Source of the DNA: Lachnospiraceae bacterium
GTDB taxonomy: Bacteria; Bacillota; Clostridia; Lachnospirales; Lachnospiraceae
Direction: 5' to 3'
NCBI GenBank assembly: GCA_017417105.1
Contig: JAFPZU010000037.1
Coordinates: 1 to 45,515 of the forward strand
Length of the DNA stretch: 45,515 nt
Below the pieces are notes generated by a model. The model was not told the DNA's origin and made no database searches. It worked only from the letters and a program-made list of their open reading frames with translations. A program made the position numbers and the translations under genes. This document shows, in pieces, positions 9,421 through 17,192 of the stretch. Positions within the stretch are counted from its first letter, which is position 1; every line of letters starts with the position of its first letter.

Positions 9421-10263
9421 TTAACCCTTTACCGCACCGGCGGTAAGTCCCTCTACGATCTGGTTACTGAATGCGCAGTAGACGATTATCGTAGGCACAA
9501 TGGCTATCACGATAGCCGCGAACATCTGCGAATAGTTTGTATTGTACGGTCCCACGAATTTCGACAGCGAAACCGGAAGTGTCTTTTTTGTATCATCCGA
9601 AATGAATACCATGGCCAGAAGCAGCTCATTCCAGTTTGCAACGAATGTCATGAGTCCCGTGACAAAGAGCCCGGTCTTGGAAAGCGGCAGGCAGATCTGC
9701 GCAAATATCTGGTAGATGGAGCACCCGTCTATGCATGCCGACTCTACAAGTTCGTTAGGCAGGCTTTTGAAAAAGCCCGTCATGATGAAGATGGTAGTCG
9801 GCAGGGAGAAAGTAAGATACGGAAGTATCAGTCCCCACAGGTTATTCGAAAGCCCCACCTTGGCAAATCTGGTGAAAAGCGGTATCAGTACGCAGTGTAC
9901 AGGGATCATCATTCCCATCATGAAATAGACCATAACAAACCCTGAAAGTTTCCACTTCATCCTTCCTATGGCAAACGAAACGGTCGACCCTAAGAACATA
10001 CTGAGGAGCAGTGTTATCACGCAGACAAAGAACGAATTCATCATTGCGATCCCAAGCTTACCGGCCGTCCATGAAAATACATAGTTGTCTATGAATAAGC
10101 TCTCCGGCAGCGCAAATGGATCAGTGAATATCTCCCCGTTGGTCTTGAAAGAGACCGAAAATACCCAAAGGAGCGGTGCCAGATATATGACAGACATTAT
10201 AACGAAGAAGGCATATATGAGGATCTTTACTATGCTGATCTTGCCTTTTTTCTTTTCGTTCAT
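9421..10263 (-). CDS. Carbohydrate ABC transporter permease, MalG type
   Basis: A 280-residue inner-membrane permease with about six transmembrane segments, the first near residues 13-33. The cytoplasmic coupling motif is visible as ELVESACIDGCSIYQIF followed by LPLSK, matching the EAA loop that contacts the ATPase. It pairs with the MalF-like permease encoded 13 bp upstream to form the channel of a CUT1-type sugar importer. Its stop is 4 bp from the GH43 start, so import and hydrolysis are coexpressed. No ATPase gene is present, which is common for Firmicutes CUT1 systems that share an MsmK-like ATPase. The sugar is inferred only from the GH43 neighbours. Confidence 0.93.
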   Translation of the reverse strand: MNEKKKGKISIVKILIYAFFVIMSVIYLAPLLWVFSVSFKTNGEIFTDPFALPESLFIDNYVFSWTAGKLGIAMMNSFFVCVITLLLSMFLGSTVSFAIGRMKWKLSGFVMVYFMMGMMIPVHCVLIPLFTRFAKVGLSNNLWGLILPYLTFSLPTTIFIMTGFFKSLPNELVESACIDGCSIYQIFAQICLPLSKTGLFVTGLMTFVANWNELLLAMVFISDDTKKTLPVSLSKFVGPYNTNYSQMFAAIVIAIVPTIIVYCAFSNQIVEGLTAGAVKG

Positions 10264-10276
10264 TTCCTTCTCCCCC

Positions 10277-11161
10277 TTACATCTCGTAGTTTTCGCTCTG
10301 GAACAGTTTGTTGATCACGAAGGTCATGATCAGGCAAAGTATCAGAAGAACGGTTCCAATGGCGCTGGCATAGCCGTACTTGAAATACTTGAAGCCCTGC
10401 TGATAAAGATGTGTCGCAAGCACCTCGGTCTTATGATTGGGTCCGCCTTCAGTCATGTTGAAGATAAGATCGAAAAACTTGAGCGAGCCAATTGCATTAA
10501 GAGACATTGCCGTGCCTACCATGGGTTTTATAAGGGGCAGGGTAATATGCCAGAAGGACTTGACCTTATTACATCCGTCTATATAGGAGGCCTCATACAG
10601 GGATTTACTTATTCCGGAAATCTGTGCCATGTAAAGCATCATTGACTGACCGACATACTGCCAGAGGGCAACGAAGGCTATGACCCACATTGGAAGAGTA
10701 ATGTAGCCTTTTATATCCATCAGCCAGAGAGGTCCCTGCATTCCGAATTTTGCCAGGATCTGGTTTATTCCGAGCTTGGGACTGAAGATGAACATCCACA
10801 AAAGGCCGAGGGCTGCAGATGAAAGCACACAGGGCAGGTAGATGATGTTCTTGAAAACATTTCTTCCCTTTTCGATGTTTGTCAGAAGACCTGCAAGGAT
10901 AAGTCCCATTACAAGCTGCGTAACACAAGAATAGATCAGAAAGAATAAAGAATTCTTCACGGCGATCTTCATCGTATCATCCACTATCAGGTTCTGATAG
11001 TTTTTCAGGCCCACAAATTTGGGGCTTGTAAGGGCATCATAATCACAAAATGAATAATATACCGACTGGCAAATGGGAACGAAAAGGATCAGTGTGAACA
11101 GGATAAAGGCCGGCAGCACGAAAACCGCTATGGCTTTTTTATCCCTGAGTAATTTTTCCAT
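10277..11161 (-). CDS. Carbohydrate ABC transporter permease, MalF type
   Basis: The first permease of the CUT1 sugar importer, 294 residues from the chosen ATG (MEKLLRDKK). That ATG has a strong AAGGAGG ribosome site. A longer reading frame to 11245 would translate through this site and an upstream hairpin, so it is rejected. The protein has about six transmembrane segments, the first near residues 11-32. Its EAA loop reads LYEASYIDGCNKVKSFWHI followed by LPLIKP. It lies between the binding-protein gene (gap 110 bp with a terminator-like hairpin) and the MalG-like gene (gap 13 bp), and probably forms a heterodimeric channel with the latter. Confidence 0.93.
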   Translation of the reverse strand: MEKLLRDKKAIAVFVLPAFILFTLILFVPICQSVYYSFCDYDALTSPKFVGLKNYQNLIVDDTMKIAVKNSLFFLIYSCVTQLVMGLILAGLLTNIEKGRNVFKNIIYLPCVLSSAALGLLWMFIFSPKLGINQILAKFGMQGPLWLMDIKGYITLPMWVIAFVALWQYVGQSMMLYMAQISGISKSLYEASYIDGCNKVKSFWHITLPLIKPMVGTAMSLNAIGSLKFFDLIFNMTEGGPNHKTEVLATHLYQQGFKYFKYGYASAIGTVLLILCLIMTFVINKLFQSENYEM

Positions 11162-11203
11162 TCTTTCCTCCTTCTTATCTTTTCTTCTTGTTGTCGTATC
11201 CCC

Positions 11204-11249
11204 AAAACAAACGGGCAGCGGTATCGCTTCGGGCGACACCGCCACCCGT
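11204..11249 (-). terminator. Intercistronic terminator/attenuator after binding-protein gene
   Basis: An imperfect hairpin (11211-11249; paired blocks ACGGG/CCCGT, GCGGT/ACCGC and TCGC/GCGA with a short loop) is followed on the minus strand by TTTGTTTT. It lies between the solute-binding protein and the first permease gene. It probably lowers permease transcription or protects the upstream mRNA 3' end, giving the binding protein in excess, as is usual for ABC importers. Confidence 0.6.
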
Positions 11250-11271
11250 GGTTTAATTCAGGTGTTTCTTA

Positions 11272-12636
11272 TTACTTTTTGTTTGCCGCATACCAGGCAT
11301 CAAGGTCATCAAATGCCTGCTCAGGCGTTTTCTCTCCGAGATAGATCGCAACCATGTTGTCATCAAAGGTTGAGCCTGCCTCTGTCGAGAAGAGTGACTC
11401 GTTGTAGAAACCGAAGGTCGAGCTTGCGTTTGAGAAGATATCCATAACGTCTGCAAGCTGAGCGGGAGCCTTTGTCGCATCGTACTGAACATTGGTTACG
11501 GGGATCTTGCCGCCGACCTCAGCCGTATACTTCTGAGCTGTGTCGTCTGTGAAATACTTCATCAGAGCTATTGATGCCTCAGGATGCTTTGTTGTAGCGC
11601 TCATTGCAAGTGAGTCGGACTTTGCGATAACCCTGTTGGGATCGTTTCCGCCGGGGATCTCAGGGAACTGGAATACTCCGCACTTCTGCTCGAAATCGGG
11701 ATTTTCACCGTTGATCTGTCCTATAGCCCATGAACCCTGGATAAGGATAGCTGCCTCTCCGTTGTAAAGACCTGCGGTAGCAACGTCGTTTGTATCACCG
11801 GCTGCTGTAGGCTGGAAATACTGTGAAAGCTCGATCATCTTGTTTGCTGCGTCAAGAGTCTTCGGGTTGTTCCAGCTCTCTTCTCCGGAATCGATCTTCT
11901 TAAGATCTACGCCTTCCCTGTCGCAGAGATAGCCTGCAAGCATTGAAAGGCACCAAGCTGTTCCTGCGCTGATGGTTATGGGCGTATGTCCTTTAGCCTT
12001 GATCTTCTCGCATGCATCGATGAGCTCATCCCAGGTCTTGGGAACTGCTGCCCCTGCCTCTTCGAACATCTCTTTATTATAGAAGACACAGGCTGCTGCT
12101 ATGTTGAGCGGTACTGCATAGATCTTGCCGTCATAGGTCTGCTGTGCAAATACTGCATCACTTGAGAATGAACCCTTCCAATCTGCATCAAGATAAGGTG
12201 TAAGGTCTGCTGCCACGCCGGGCTCTACATAAGTTGTAAGGTTCGGGCCGGGGCTTACGATGAATACATCGGGAGCCTCGCCGGAAGCTACGAGAGCATT
12301 GAGCTTTGTATAGTACTCCTCAAGGTTCGTTGTAACCGGCGTCACGTGATATTTGCCTGCATAATCCTGATTGAATCTGTCTATTACTTCTTTATAGCCT
12401 TTTGAGATAAGATCCTCGGTAGCCTCAAGGTCATCCCAGAACATCCATGTGATCTCTTCAACATCTCCGCTTGCTGCCGCATCACCTGTTGATCCGGCAT
12501 CTGCTGCTGCGCTATCTGCTGCACCGGCATCTGCCGCGCCGCTGTTTGCTGCGCCTGATCCTGCGCTGCCACATCCTGCAAGAAGTGAAGCTGTCATTGC
12601 TACTGTCAATAGTATTGACAAAACCTTTTTCTTCAT
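11272..12636 (-). CDS. ABC transporter sugar-binding lipoprotein
   Basis: A 454-residue family 1 extracellular solute-binding protein of a CUT1 sugar importer. The N terminus has a lysine-rich start, a hydrophobic core and a lipobox (LLAGC) with lipidation at C22. An Ala/Ser/Gly-rich linker of about 35 residues separates the anchor from the folded domain. Motifs such as VFIVSP, YAVPLNIAAACVFYNKE and ILIQGSWAIGQ are typical of this family. The ribosome site AGGAGGGAG is strong. It is the first gene of the leftward operon, divergent from an AraC-type regulator. The ligand is probably an oligosaccharide cut by the GH43 encoded downstream, but that is an inference from context. Confidence 0.95.
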   Translation of the reverse strand: MKKKVLSILLTVAMTASLLAGCGSAGSGAANSGAADAGAADSAAADAGSTGDAAASGDVEEITWMFWDDLEATEDLISKGYKEVIDRFNQDYAGKYHVTPVTTNLEEYYTKLNALVASGEAPDVFIVSPGPNLTTYVEPGVAADLTPYLDADWKGSFSSDAVFAQQTYDGKIYAVPLNIAAACVFYNKEMFEEAGAAVPKTWDELIDACEKIKAKGHTPITISAGTAWCLSMLAGYLCDREGVDLKKIDSGEESWNNPKTLDAANKMIELSQYFQPTAAGDTNDVATAGLYNGEAAILIQGSWAIGQINGENPDFEQKCGVFQFPEIPGGNDPNRVIAKSDSLAMSATTKHPEASIALMKYFTDDTAQKYTAEVGGKIPVTNVQYDATKAPAQLADVMDIFSNASSTFGFYNESLFSTEAGSTFDDNMVAIYLGEKTPEQAFDDLDAWYAANKK

Positions 12637-12710
12637 TTGTTACTCCCTCCTGAATAATAAGTGAAATATTTTGCTCCTGCCCTGAGGAGCTGTCCGTAAT
12701 ATCAGAATAA

Positions 12711-12981
12711 GATAATTGCGGTCTTCAATCTTCATAATTATTGCTTATCTTATATTAAAAATTGCTATTCTTGCTTTTCTTGCTTTTTTGTAAATCGATT
12801 TTCTATATACATTTTGACCGATTTGGGTTGTATTTCTTCATATTATCCGTCATTTTTTCAATATTTCTAAGCAATTATTAACTTGTTTTATCCGAAAAAT
12901 GTGATAAAATCGTTCTTGTTCAGCAGTTAGCAATTTTTGGCAACAAATTTTATTGTTTAGGATATATCAGCAATTATTGCT
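12711..12981. promoter_or_regulatory. Divergent control region with repeated AGCAATTATT motif
   Basis: The 419-bp gap between the binding-protein gene and the AraC-type gene is AT-rich and holds no recognisable ORF. Copies of a motif close to AGCAATTATT occur on the plus strand at 12870-12879, 12929-12938 and 12969-12978, and on the minus strand at 12757-12766, 12736-12745, 12711-12720 and 12972-12981. The first two minus-strand copies are direct repeats exactly 21 bp apart. The 12969-12981 copies form a near-palindrome. These are likely sites for the adjacent AraC-type regulator. No convincing -35/-10 pair was identified. Confidence 0.6.
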
Positions 12982-13055
12982 TGCCAAATTTAACAATACA
13001 GTAAACAGGTAATAAAAAGTCTTACCTTAAAACGACAATAACACGAGGATTTCAT

Positions 13056-13910
13056 ATGATCGAAACACTGAACGGCTATCATGAGACCGTTAATTTCAGG
13101 GACAGACCCCTGTTCCGCCTTTATCATAACGTTGAGGCTACCGACTATCCTCCGCACTGGCATTCCAACATGGAGATCATAATGCCGCTTAAGAACTGGT
13201 ACCTGGTGGAAATGAAGGATCGCAGCTATGAATTACATGAGGGCGACATCGCCTTGATCTCTTCCTGTACGATACATCATCTCCACGCCCCGGACTCGGG
13301 AGAAAGACTTATACTCCAGCCGGACTATTCACTGATATCGAACCTGCCGGAGCTATCTTCCTATATGACTCTGCTCTCTCCGGCAATTCTTATCACAAAG
13401 GACAAGGATCCGGACATAGAGCCCAGACTCCGGTCCCTTATGCTGGAAATAGAAAAAGAATATCAGAGCAAGACTCCTCTTGCAGGAGCGAGCATCTATT
13501 CCATGCTTATAGAGATGCTTGTCACCATCGGCAGAAAATACTGCTCCTCAGCTGACAGCATGGATGTATCCCGCAGCAAGCAGCAGGAATACGCAGAAAA
13601 ATTCACCAATGTATGCAGCTACATAGGAGAGCATTTCGCTGAGGATCTGTCACTTGAGGAGATCGCAAAGAGGTCAGGTTTTTCAAAATACCACTTTGCC
13701 AGACTTTTCAAGCAGTTCACCGGCAAAACTTTCTACAGGTATGTTAATATGAAGCGGATAGAAAATGCGGAGAAGCTTTTATCGGAACCGTCTGCTTCCA
13801 TCACTGAGATAGCCATACGCTCGGGATTTTCAAGCCCGCCGGCCTTCGTCCGCATGTTTAAGCTTATAAAAGGCTATACGCCTACCGAATTCAAAAGAAT
13901 GAAAGCCTGA
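13056..13910 (+). CDS. AraC-family transcriptional regulator
   Basis: A 284-residue regulator with an N-terminal cupin-like sensing domain (about 20-95, with the PPHWHSNMEI metal/sugar-site motif at 32-41) and a C-terminal double helix-turn-helix. The two DNA-binding units are around residues 199-225 (LEEIAKRSGFSKYHFARLFK) and 249-270 (ITEIAIRSGFSSPPAFVRMF). It is transcribed away from the sugar importer operon across a region full of repeated motifs, and is followed after 18 bp by a serine hydrolase gene. It is expected to sense the imported sugar and control both divergent operons. The ribosome site ACGAGGA is adequate. Ligand and targets are inferred. Confidence 0.92.
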   Translation: MIETLNGYHETVNFRDRPLFRLYHNVEATDYPPHWHSNMEIIMPLKNWYLVEMKDRSYELHEGDIALISSCTIHHLHAPDSGERLILQPDYSLISNLPELSSYMTLLSPAILITKDKDPDIEPRLRSLMLEIEKEYQSKTPLAGASIYSMLIEMLVTIGRKYCSSADSMDVSRSKQQEYAEKFTNVCSYIGEHFAEDLSLEEIAKRSGFSKYHFARLFKQFTGKTFYRYVNMKRIENAEKLLSEPSASITEIAIRSGFSSPPAFVRMFKLIKGYTPTEFKRMKA

Positions 13911-13928
13911 CAGACAGGGAGGGAGATC

Positions 13929-15137
13929 ATGAAGGAGCTTATCACATCTGTTCTCGATACTTACATAAATAATAATGACATTTCCGGAGCCTCGGTCCTT
14001 GTCATTAAGGACGGCTCTCCGTTCCTTCGGGTCGACAGGGGGCTGGCAGATATAAAAGCCGGTATCCCTTATTCCCCGGAGACTATCATCCGGCTTTTTT
14101 CCATGACAAAGCCTGTGACATCAGCTGCCATTATGCTGCTTATCGAACGGGGTCTTATTGACAGGCTCGATCCCGTATCCGGCTATATTCCTTCTTTTAA
14201 GGATCAAAGATACTATGATGCTGAGGGCAATAAACACCCGGTGACAAGACCCGTCACTATAGGGGATCTTCTGGATATGACAAGCGGACTTTCCTATCCT
14301 GACAGAACTTCCCTTGCCGGGGTCGATGCTGATATGGTCTTTGAAGAGATCGACAGGAGACTTGGCAGCGCTGATGAAATGACAACCCTGGAGGTTGCCG
14401 GGGCGCTGGGTAACTGTACCCTTGCCTTTGATCCGGGCTGTGGATATCTCTACGGGACCTCCGCAGATGTACTGGGCGCAGTCATGGAGATCGTAACCGG
14501 TATGAAATGTTCGGAGTTTTTGAAAAAAGAGCTTTTTGATCCTCTTGAAATGGAGGATACGGGTTTTTATGTTCCTAAAGATAAGCAGCCGCGTCTTGCA
14601 AGGTCATATGTACCGGCAAGCCACCTGCCTGATCTTCCCCCCAATGAAAGGCCTATTACGGATGATCCTGTTCCCGAATATCTGGGAAACAATCTCGGGA
14701 TAAAGAGCCGGATGGATTCTCCCAATGCTTTTGAGTCCTGCGGCGCCGGCCTTGCCTCAACCCTTATGGACTACGGAAAATTTGCCGGCATGCTTTTGAA
14801 TAAAGGACTGGCGTCAAACGGCAGACGGATACTTTCATCCGAAACCGTTGACTTTATGGTAAAAAGGACTTCCCCTGAAAGAATAAAAGCAGACTTCCAC
14901 AAAGCCTTTGACCTTTCGGGTTTTTCATACGGGAATCTCCTCCGGATCGGGACCCTCCCTGAAGTCTGCGATACGCTCATGGTTTCCGGCGAGTACGGCT
15001 GGGACGGCTGGCTTGGTCCCTATTTTGCCAATATTCCGAAGAAAAATGCCACCATCTTAATAGCTCTCCAGAGAACAAATTCAGGTACTTATTCTCTGAC
15101 CAGACGGCTTAGAAACATCATATTTTCAGGCCTGTAA
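13929..15137 (+). CDS. Serine hydrolase, beta-lactamase/family VIII esterase fold
   Basis: A 402-residue protein of the class C beta-lactamase-like fold. The nucleophile motif SxxK is S58-M-T-K61, and the second motif begins at Y175 (YGTS), lacking the Asn of true YxN beta-lactamases. A WDGWLG segment near the C terminus replaces the KTG motif, as in carboxylesterases of family VIII. No signal peptide is seen, so a periplasmic or secreted beta-lactamase role is unlikely. It follows the AraC-type gene by 18 bp with a GGGAGGGAG ribosome site. In this context it may remove acyl groups from imported oligosaccharides, but no substrate is shown by sequence. Confidence 0.85.
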   Translation: MKELITSVLDTYINNNDISGASVLVIKDGSPFLRVDRGLADIKAGIPYSPETIIRLFSMTKPVTSAAIMLLIERGLIDRLDPVSGYIPSFKDQRYYDAEGNKHPVTRPVTIGDLLDMTSGLSYPDRTSLAGVDADMVFEEIDRRLGSADEMTTLEVAGALGNCTLAFDPGCGYLYGTSADVLGAVMEIVTGMKCSEFLKKELFDPLEMEDTGFYVPKDKQPRLARSYVPASHLPDLPPNERPITDDPVPEYLGNNLGIKSRMDSPNAFESCGAGLASTLMDYGKFAGMLLNKGLASNGRRILSSETVDFMVKRTSPERIKADFHKAFDLSGFSYGNLLRIGTLPEVCDTLMVSGEYGWDGWLGPYFANIPKKNATILIALQRTNSGTYSLTRRLRNIIFSGL

Positions 15138-15158
15138 AAAGCCGGATTGTCCGTTTTT
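15136..15158. terminator. Small bidirectional terminator between convergent genes
   Basis: CGGA-TTG-TCCG (15143-15153) flanked by A5 (15136-15140) and T5 (15154-15158) lies between the serine hydrolase stop and the GH43 stop. The short GC stem with A/T arms fits a compact two-way terminator. The core stem is only 4 bp, so strength is uncertain. Confidence 0.5.
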
Positions 15159-16566
15159 ATTCCTTAATGAAAGCAAACCTCAGAAATTGCAGCGCCCCTT
15201 TTCCTCTGTATTCAAAATACAGGGGAACTGCGGCGGCGGAGGTTTCTTTTAATACGATCTCATGCCGGGCCCAGTAGTTTTCTTTTTCTATGTGTACTGA
15301 TCCCAGGGCCTCTCCTTCCATGGCAAGCCTTACCGACAGATCTCCGTCAACAAAGCCTCTCACCCAGACGGCTATCCGTTTTACCCTGTCGAGGTCAAAA
15401 TACTTGTAACCCGCAACGGTTCCATCCACCATGTTTGATATGTAGCAGGGATCATGCGGGTCATCCGCGCCATCCTGCGTGATACGTGGGAATTCAGGTC
15501 CGAGAAAAGTTCCGGGATCACCTGTATATATCTGCTCTTTGTCGCAGAAAAGATTACAGGCTATATATGATGGATACTCACCTTCTCCGGCAAGATGTTT
15601 CTTTGCCGCTCCTTCGGAGGTCATCTCCGCCTGGGCTATATTGCCGTCTTTTTCTATGTTTATCCTTTCGATACACCCCTGTCGGCTGAAGTTCGTCCCG
15701 TCCGTGTGCCTGTGATAGAAAACATAGTCACCGGAAGCTACACGTATGATGCTGCCATGATTATTTGCTCCGTAGTAAGATGGCATCTCCTCTCTTTTGT
15801 AGCTGCCTATCCCCATGTCGCAGTTACTGACAATAACTCCGCGATATATGAAACCCTCCGTAGGTGAAGCGCTTGTAGCATAACAGAGTTCATGGTACTT
15901 TACGGAAGAATAGATAAAATAGTAGATCCCGTCATATTTTCTTATGGATGGAGCCTCAAAAAATTCATGTCCTTCAAAGCCGGTGCCTGAAGCGTATGGC
16001 TTACTTGGCACTATATGCAAAGGACCGTCCGATACCGTCAGCATATCCGGGCCAAGGGTCAGTACCATGGCTCCGTGACGGCTATTATCATCTGCCATAC
16101 AGAATCCGGAATAAAGATATGTTTTCTCTCTCTCAGTTATAACACCGGGGTCGAACATTGCCTCATCGCCTTCTCTTTCTCCGGCTCTTTTTCCATCGGG
16201 ATAGTGCACATACCCAAGGAACTCATATCTTCCTGCCGGAGTATCACAGACTGCTACCGAGATCACCGGCAGCTTATCAAGCACATAGTACAGATAGTAG
16301 CGTCCGTCAGCCCCCCTTGTCACGTCCGGAGCATAAAGGCACATGGCTCCGTCCTTATTCTCCGGATCCTGAGTCCTCTTATATATGACCCCCTCATAAC
16401 GCCAGTCGGTAAGATCCTCTGAAGGTGCCGAATAACAAACATAGTCCAGCAGACAGTACCCGCTGCCCTTGAACTTATCATGAGAGCCGTAAAGATATAC
16501 TCTTCCCTCAAATTCATGCGGCTCACCATCAGGTACATATTCCCATGAAGGCAGATATGGATTCAT
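15157..16566 (-). CDS. GH43 glycosidase with C-terminal CBM6-like domain
   Basis: A 469-residue GH43 enzyme. The catalytic triad is visible as base D13 (YVPDGEPHEFEGR), modulator D139 (AMFDPGVI) and acid E204 (FFEAPSIRK). Residues from about 345 to the end form a beta-rich module resembling the CBM6-type domain appended to some GH43 enzymes (YFDLDRVKRIAVWVRG through ALQFLRFAF). No signal peptide is present, so it should act inside the cell like the GH43 at 8430-9416. It has its own upstream region with a TATAAT and a LacI-type operator-like palindrome, so its control may differ from the AraC-governed operon. Ribosome site AAAGGGAG lies a little far from the ATG. Specificity is unknown. Confidence 0.88.
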   Translation of the reverse strand: MNPYLPSWEYVPDGEPHEFEGRVYLYGSHDKFKGSGYCLLDYVCYSAPSEDLTDWRYEGVIYKRTQDPENKDGAMCLYAPDVTRGADGRYYLYYVLDKLPVISVAVCDTPAGRYEFLGYVHYPDGKRAGEREGDEAMFDPGVITEREKTYLYSGFCMADDNSRHGAMVLTLGPDMLTVSDGPLHIVPSKPYASGTGFEGHEFFEAPSIRKYDGIYYFIYSSVKYHELCYATSASPTEGFIYRGVIVSNCDMGIGSYKREEMPSYYGANNHGSIIRVASGDYVFYHRHTDGTNFSRQGCIERINIEKDGNIAQAEMTSEGAAKKHLAGEGEYPSYIACNLFCDKEQIYTGDPGTFLGPEFPRITQDGADDPHDPCYISNMVDGTVAGYKYFDLDRVKRIAVWVRGFVDGDLSVRLAMEGEALGSVHIEKENYWARHEIVLKETSAAAVPLYFEYRGKGALQFLRFAFIKE

Positions 16567-16673
16567 TAGCGTTTACTCCCTTTCTTTTTTTACCGCTTAA
16601 ACAACGCACAGGCAATTCATATTTCCCTCTTGACAAGATGTATACCAAGGGGATATCATCTAATCGTAATGTG

Positions 16674-16696
16674 GTAAAACGATTTACTATATTATA
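16674..16696 (-). promoter_or_regulatory. Putative -10 box and LacI-type operator for GH43 gene
   Basis: On the minus strand a perfect TATAAT (16696-16691) is followed 3 nt later by GTAAATCGTTTTAC (16687-16674). This 14-bp element has 5-bp inverted arms around a central CG, the usual form of LacI-family operators. It would cover the predicted transcription start. No LacI-family gene is in the window and no good -35 was found. Confidence 0.4.
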
Positions 16697-16732
16697 CAGT
16701 AGTAGTGCATTCTTTCCTACCCCTTTTTTGTT

Positions 16733-16769
16733 ACGGGCCTCCTCATTTTTGGGGAGGTTCGTTTTTTTT
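16733..16769 (+). terminator. Strong intrinsic terminator upstream of pilZ
   Basis: A 12-bp stem (16733-16744 with 16751-16762, three G-U pairs) with a six-base loop ATTTTT is followed by a run of seven T. It points rightward although the nearest plus-strand gene upstream ends 1.6 kb away, which suggests a short local transcript ends here. Confidence 0.75.
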
Positions 16770-16783
16770 ACTTTTCCAGCTAC

Positions 16784-16812
16784 TTGCGGAAAAGCAGCAT
16801 GTTAAGTATACT
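16784..16812 (+). promoter_or_regulatory. Putative pilZ promoter
   Basis: TTGCGG (16784-16789) and TATACT (16807-16812) are separated by 17 nt, placing a start about 40 nt upstream of the pilZ ATG. It lies after the terminator at 16769, so pilZ transcription would be insulated from the upstream transcript. Confidence 0.45.
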
Positions 16813-16859
16813 ATCACTTGAGTTTTTGCGTAGCGTAGGAATAGTTCTTTTTCAATAAA

Positions 16860-17189
16860 ATGATCGAAAAACGACAATACGAAAGAAAAGATACTGCATA
16901 TACCGCTCTGTATTGCTCCTACTGCGGTGTCAGAGCTGCAAAGATTAAGGATCTGTCAAAATCCGGAGCAGCTTTGGTATTTAAGGATGAGATAGACGCC
17001 GCTACGGGAGACAATGCCATAATACATTTTTTCTCCCGGGATACCGGCACCCTTGTTTCCAAAGCCGAGTGTCATGTCGTCAGGGTCTTCAGCGATGACG
17101 GAAAGATGGCTATCGGCATCCACTTTGACAAGGAAAATAAGGGCGTTGACGTCGTAATGGATTTCCTTGAACATCAATCGCCCTCATAG
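16860..17189 (+). CDS. Single-domain PilZ protein, c-di-GMP receptor
   Basis: A 109-residue protein consisting of a PilZ domain alone. The c-di-GMP-binding motifs are complete: RxxxR at R5-R9 (RQYER) and DxSxxG at 31-36 (DLSKSG). Such proteins alter motility, exopolysaccharide or adhesion by binding partners when c-di-GMP is high. There is no good ribosome site before the ATG (nearest GGA is about 20 nt away), so translation may be weak or controlled. The N-terminal sequence is nonetheless typical for the domain. It stands alone between a candidate small RNA and the convergent galE gene, whose stop is 3 bp away. Its partner is unknown. Confidence 0.85.
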   Translation: MIEKRQYERKDTAYTALYCSYCGVRAAKIKDLSKSGAALVFKDEIDAATGDNAIIHFFSRDTGTLVSKAECHVVRVFSDDGKMAIGIHFDKENKGVDVVMDFLEHQSPS

Positions 17190-17192
17190 CTT

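Larger units (their letters stand above)
16666..16769 (+). ncRNA. Candidate small RNA upstream of pilZ
   Basis: A promoter-like pair TTGACA (16630-16635) and TATCAT (16654-16659, 18-nt spacing) precedes a strong terminator ending at 16769, with no ORF or ribosome site between. The predicted transcript is about 100 nt. It carries an unpaired C-rich tract (CCTACCCC near 16725) and CCTCC in the terminator stem, which could pair with ribosome binding sites. No known RNA family was recognised. An alternative is a terminated leader, but pilZ has its own promoter-like sequence downstream. Confidence 0.35.

Noticed and set aside
12673..12690. GCTCC/GGAGC hairpin before the binding-protein gene as a terminator
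   Set aside because: The stem is only 5 bp and has no T run on either side.
13929..15137. Class C beta-lactamase (antibiotic resistance)
   Set aside because: No signal peptide, no YxN or KTG motifs, and sugar-locus context favour an esterase-like serine hydrolase.
16674..16687. CcpA catabolite-response (cre) site
   Set aside because: The palindrome lacks the TG and CA ends of the cre consensus; a different LacI-family operator fits better.
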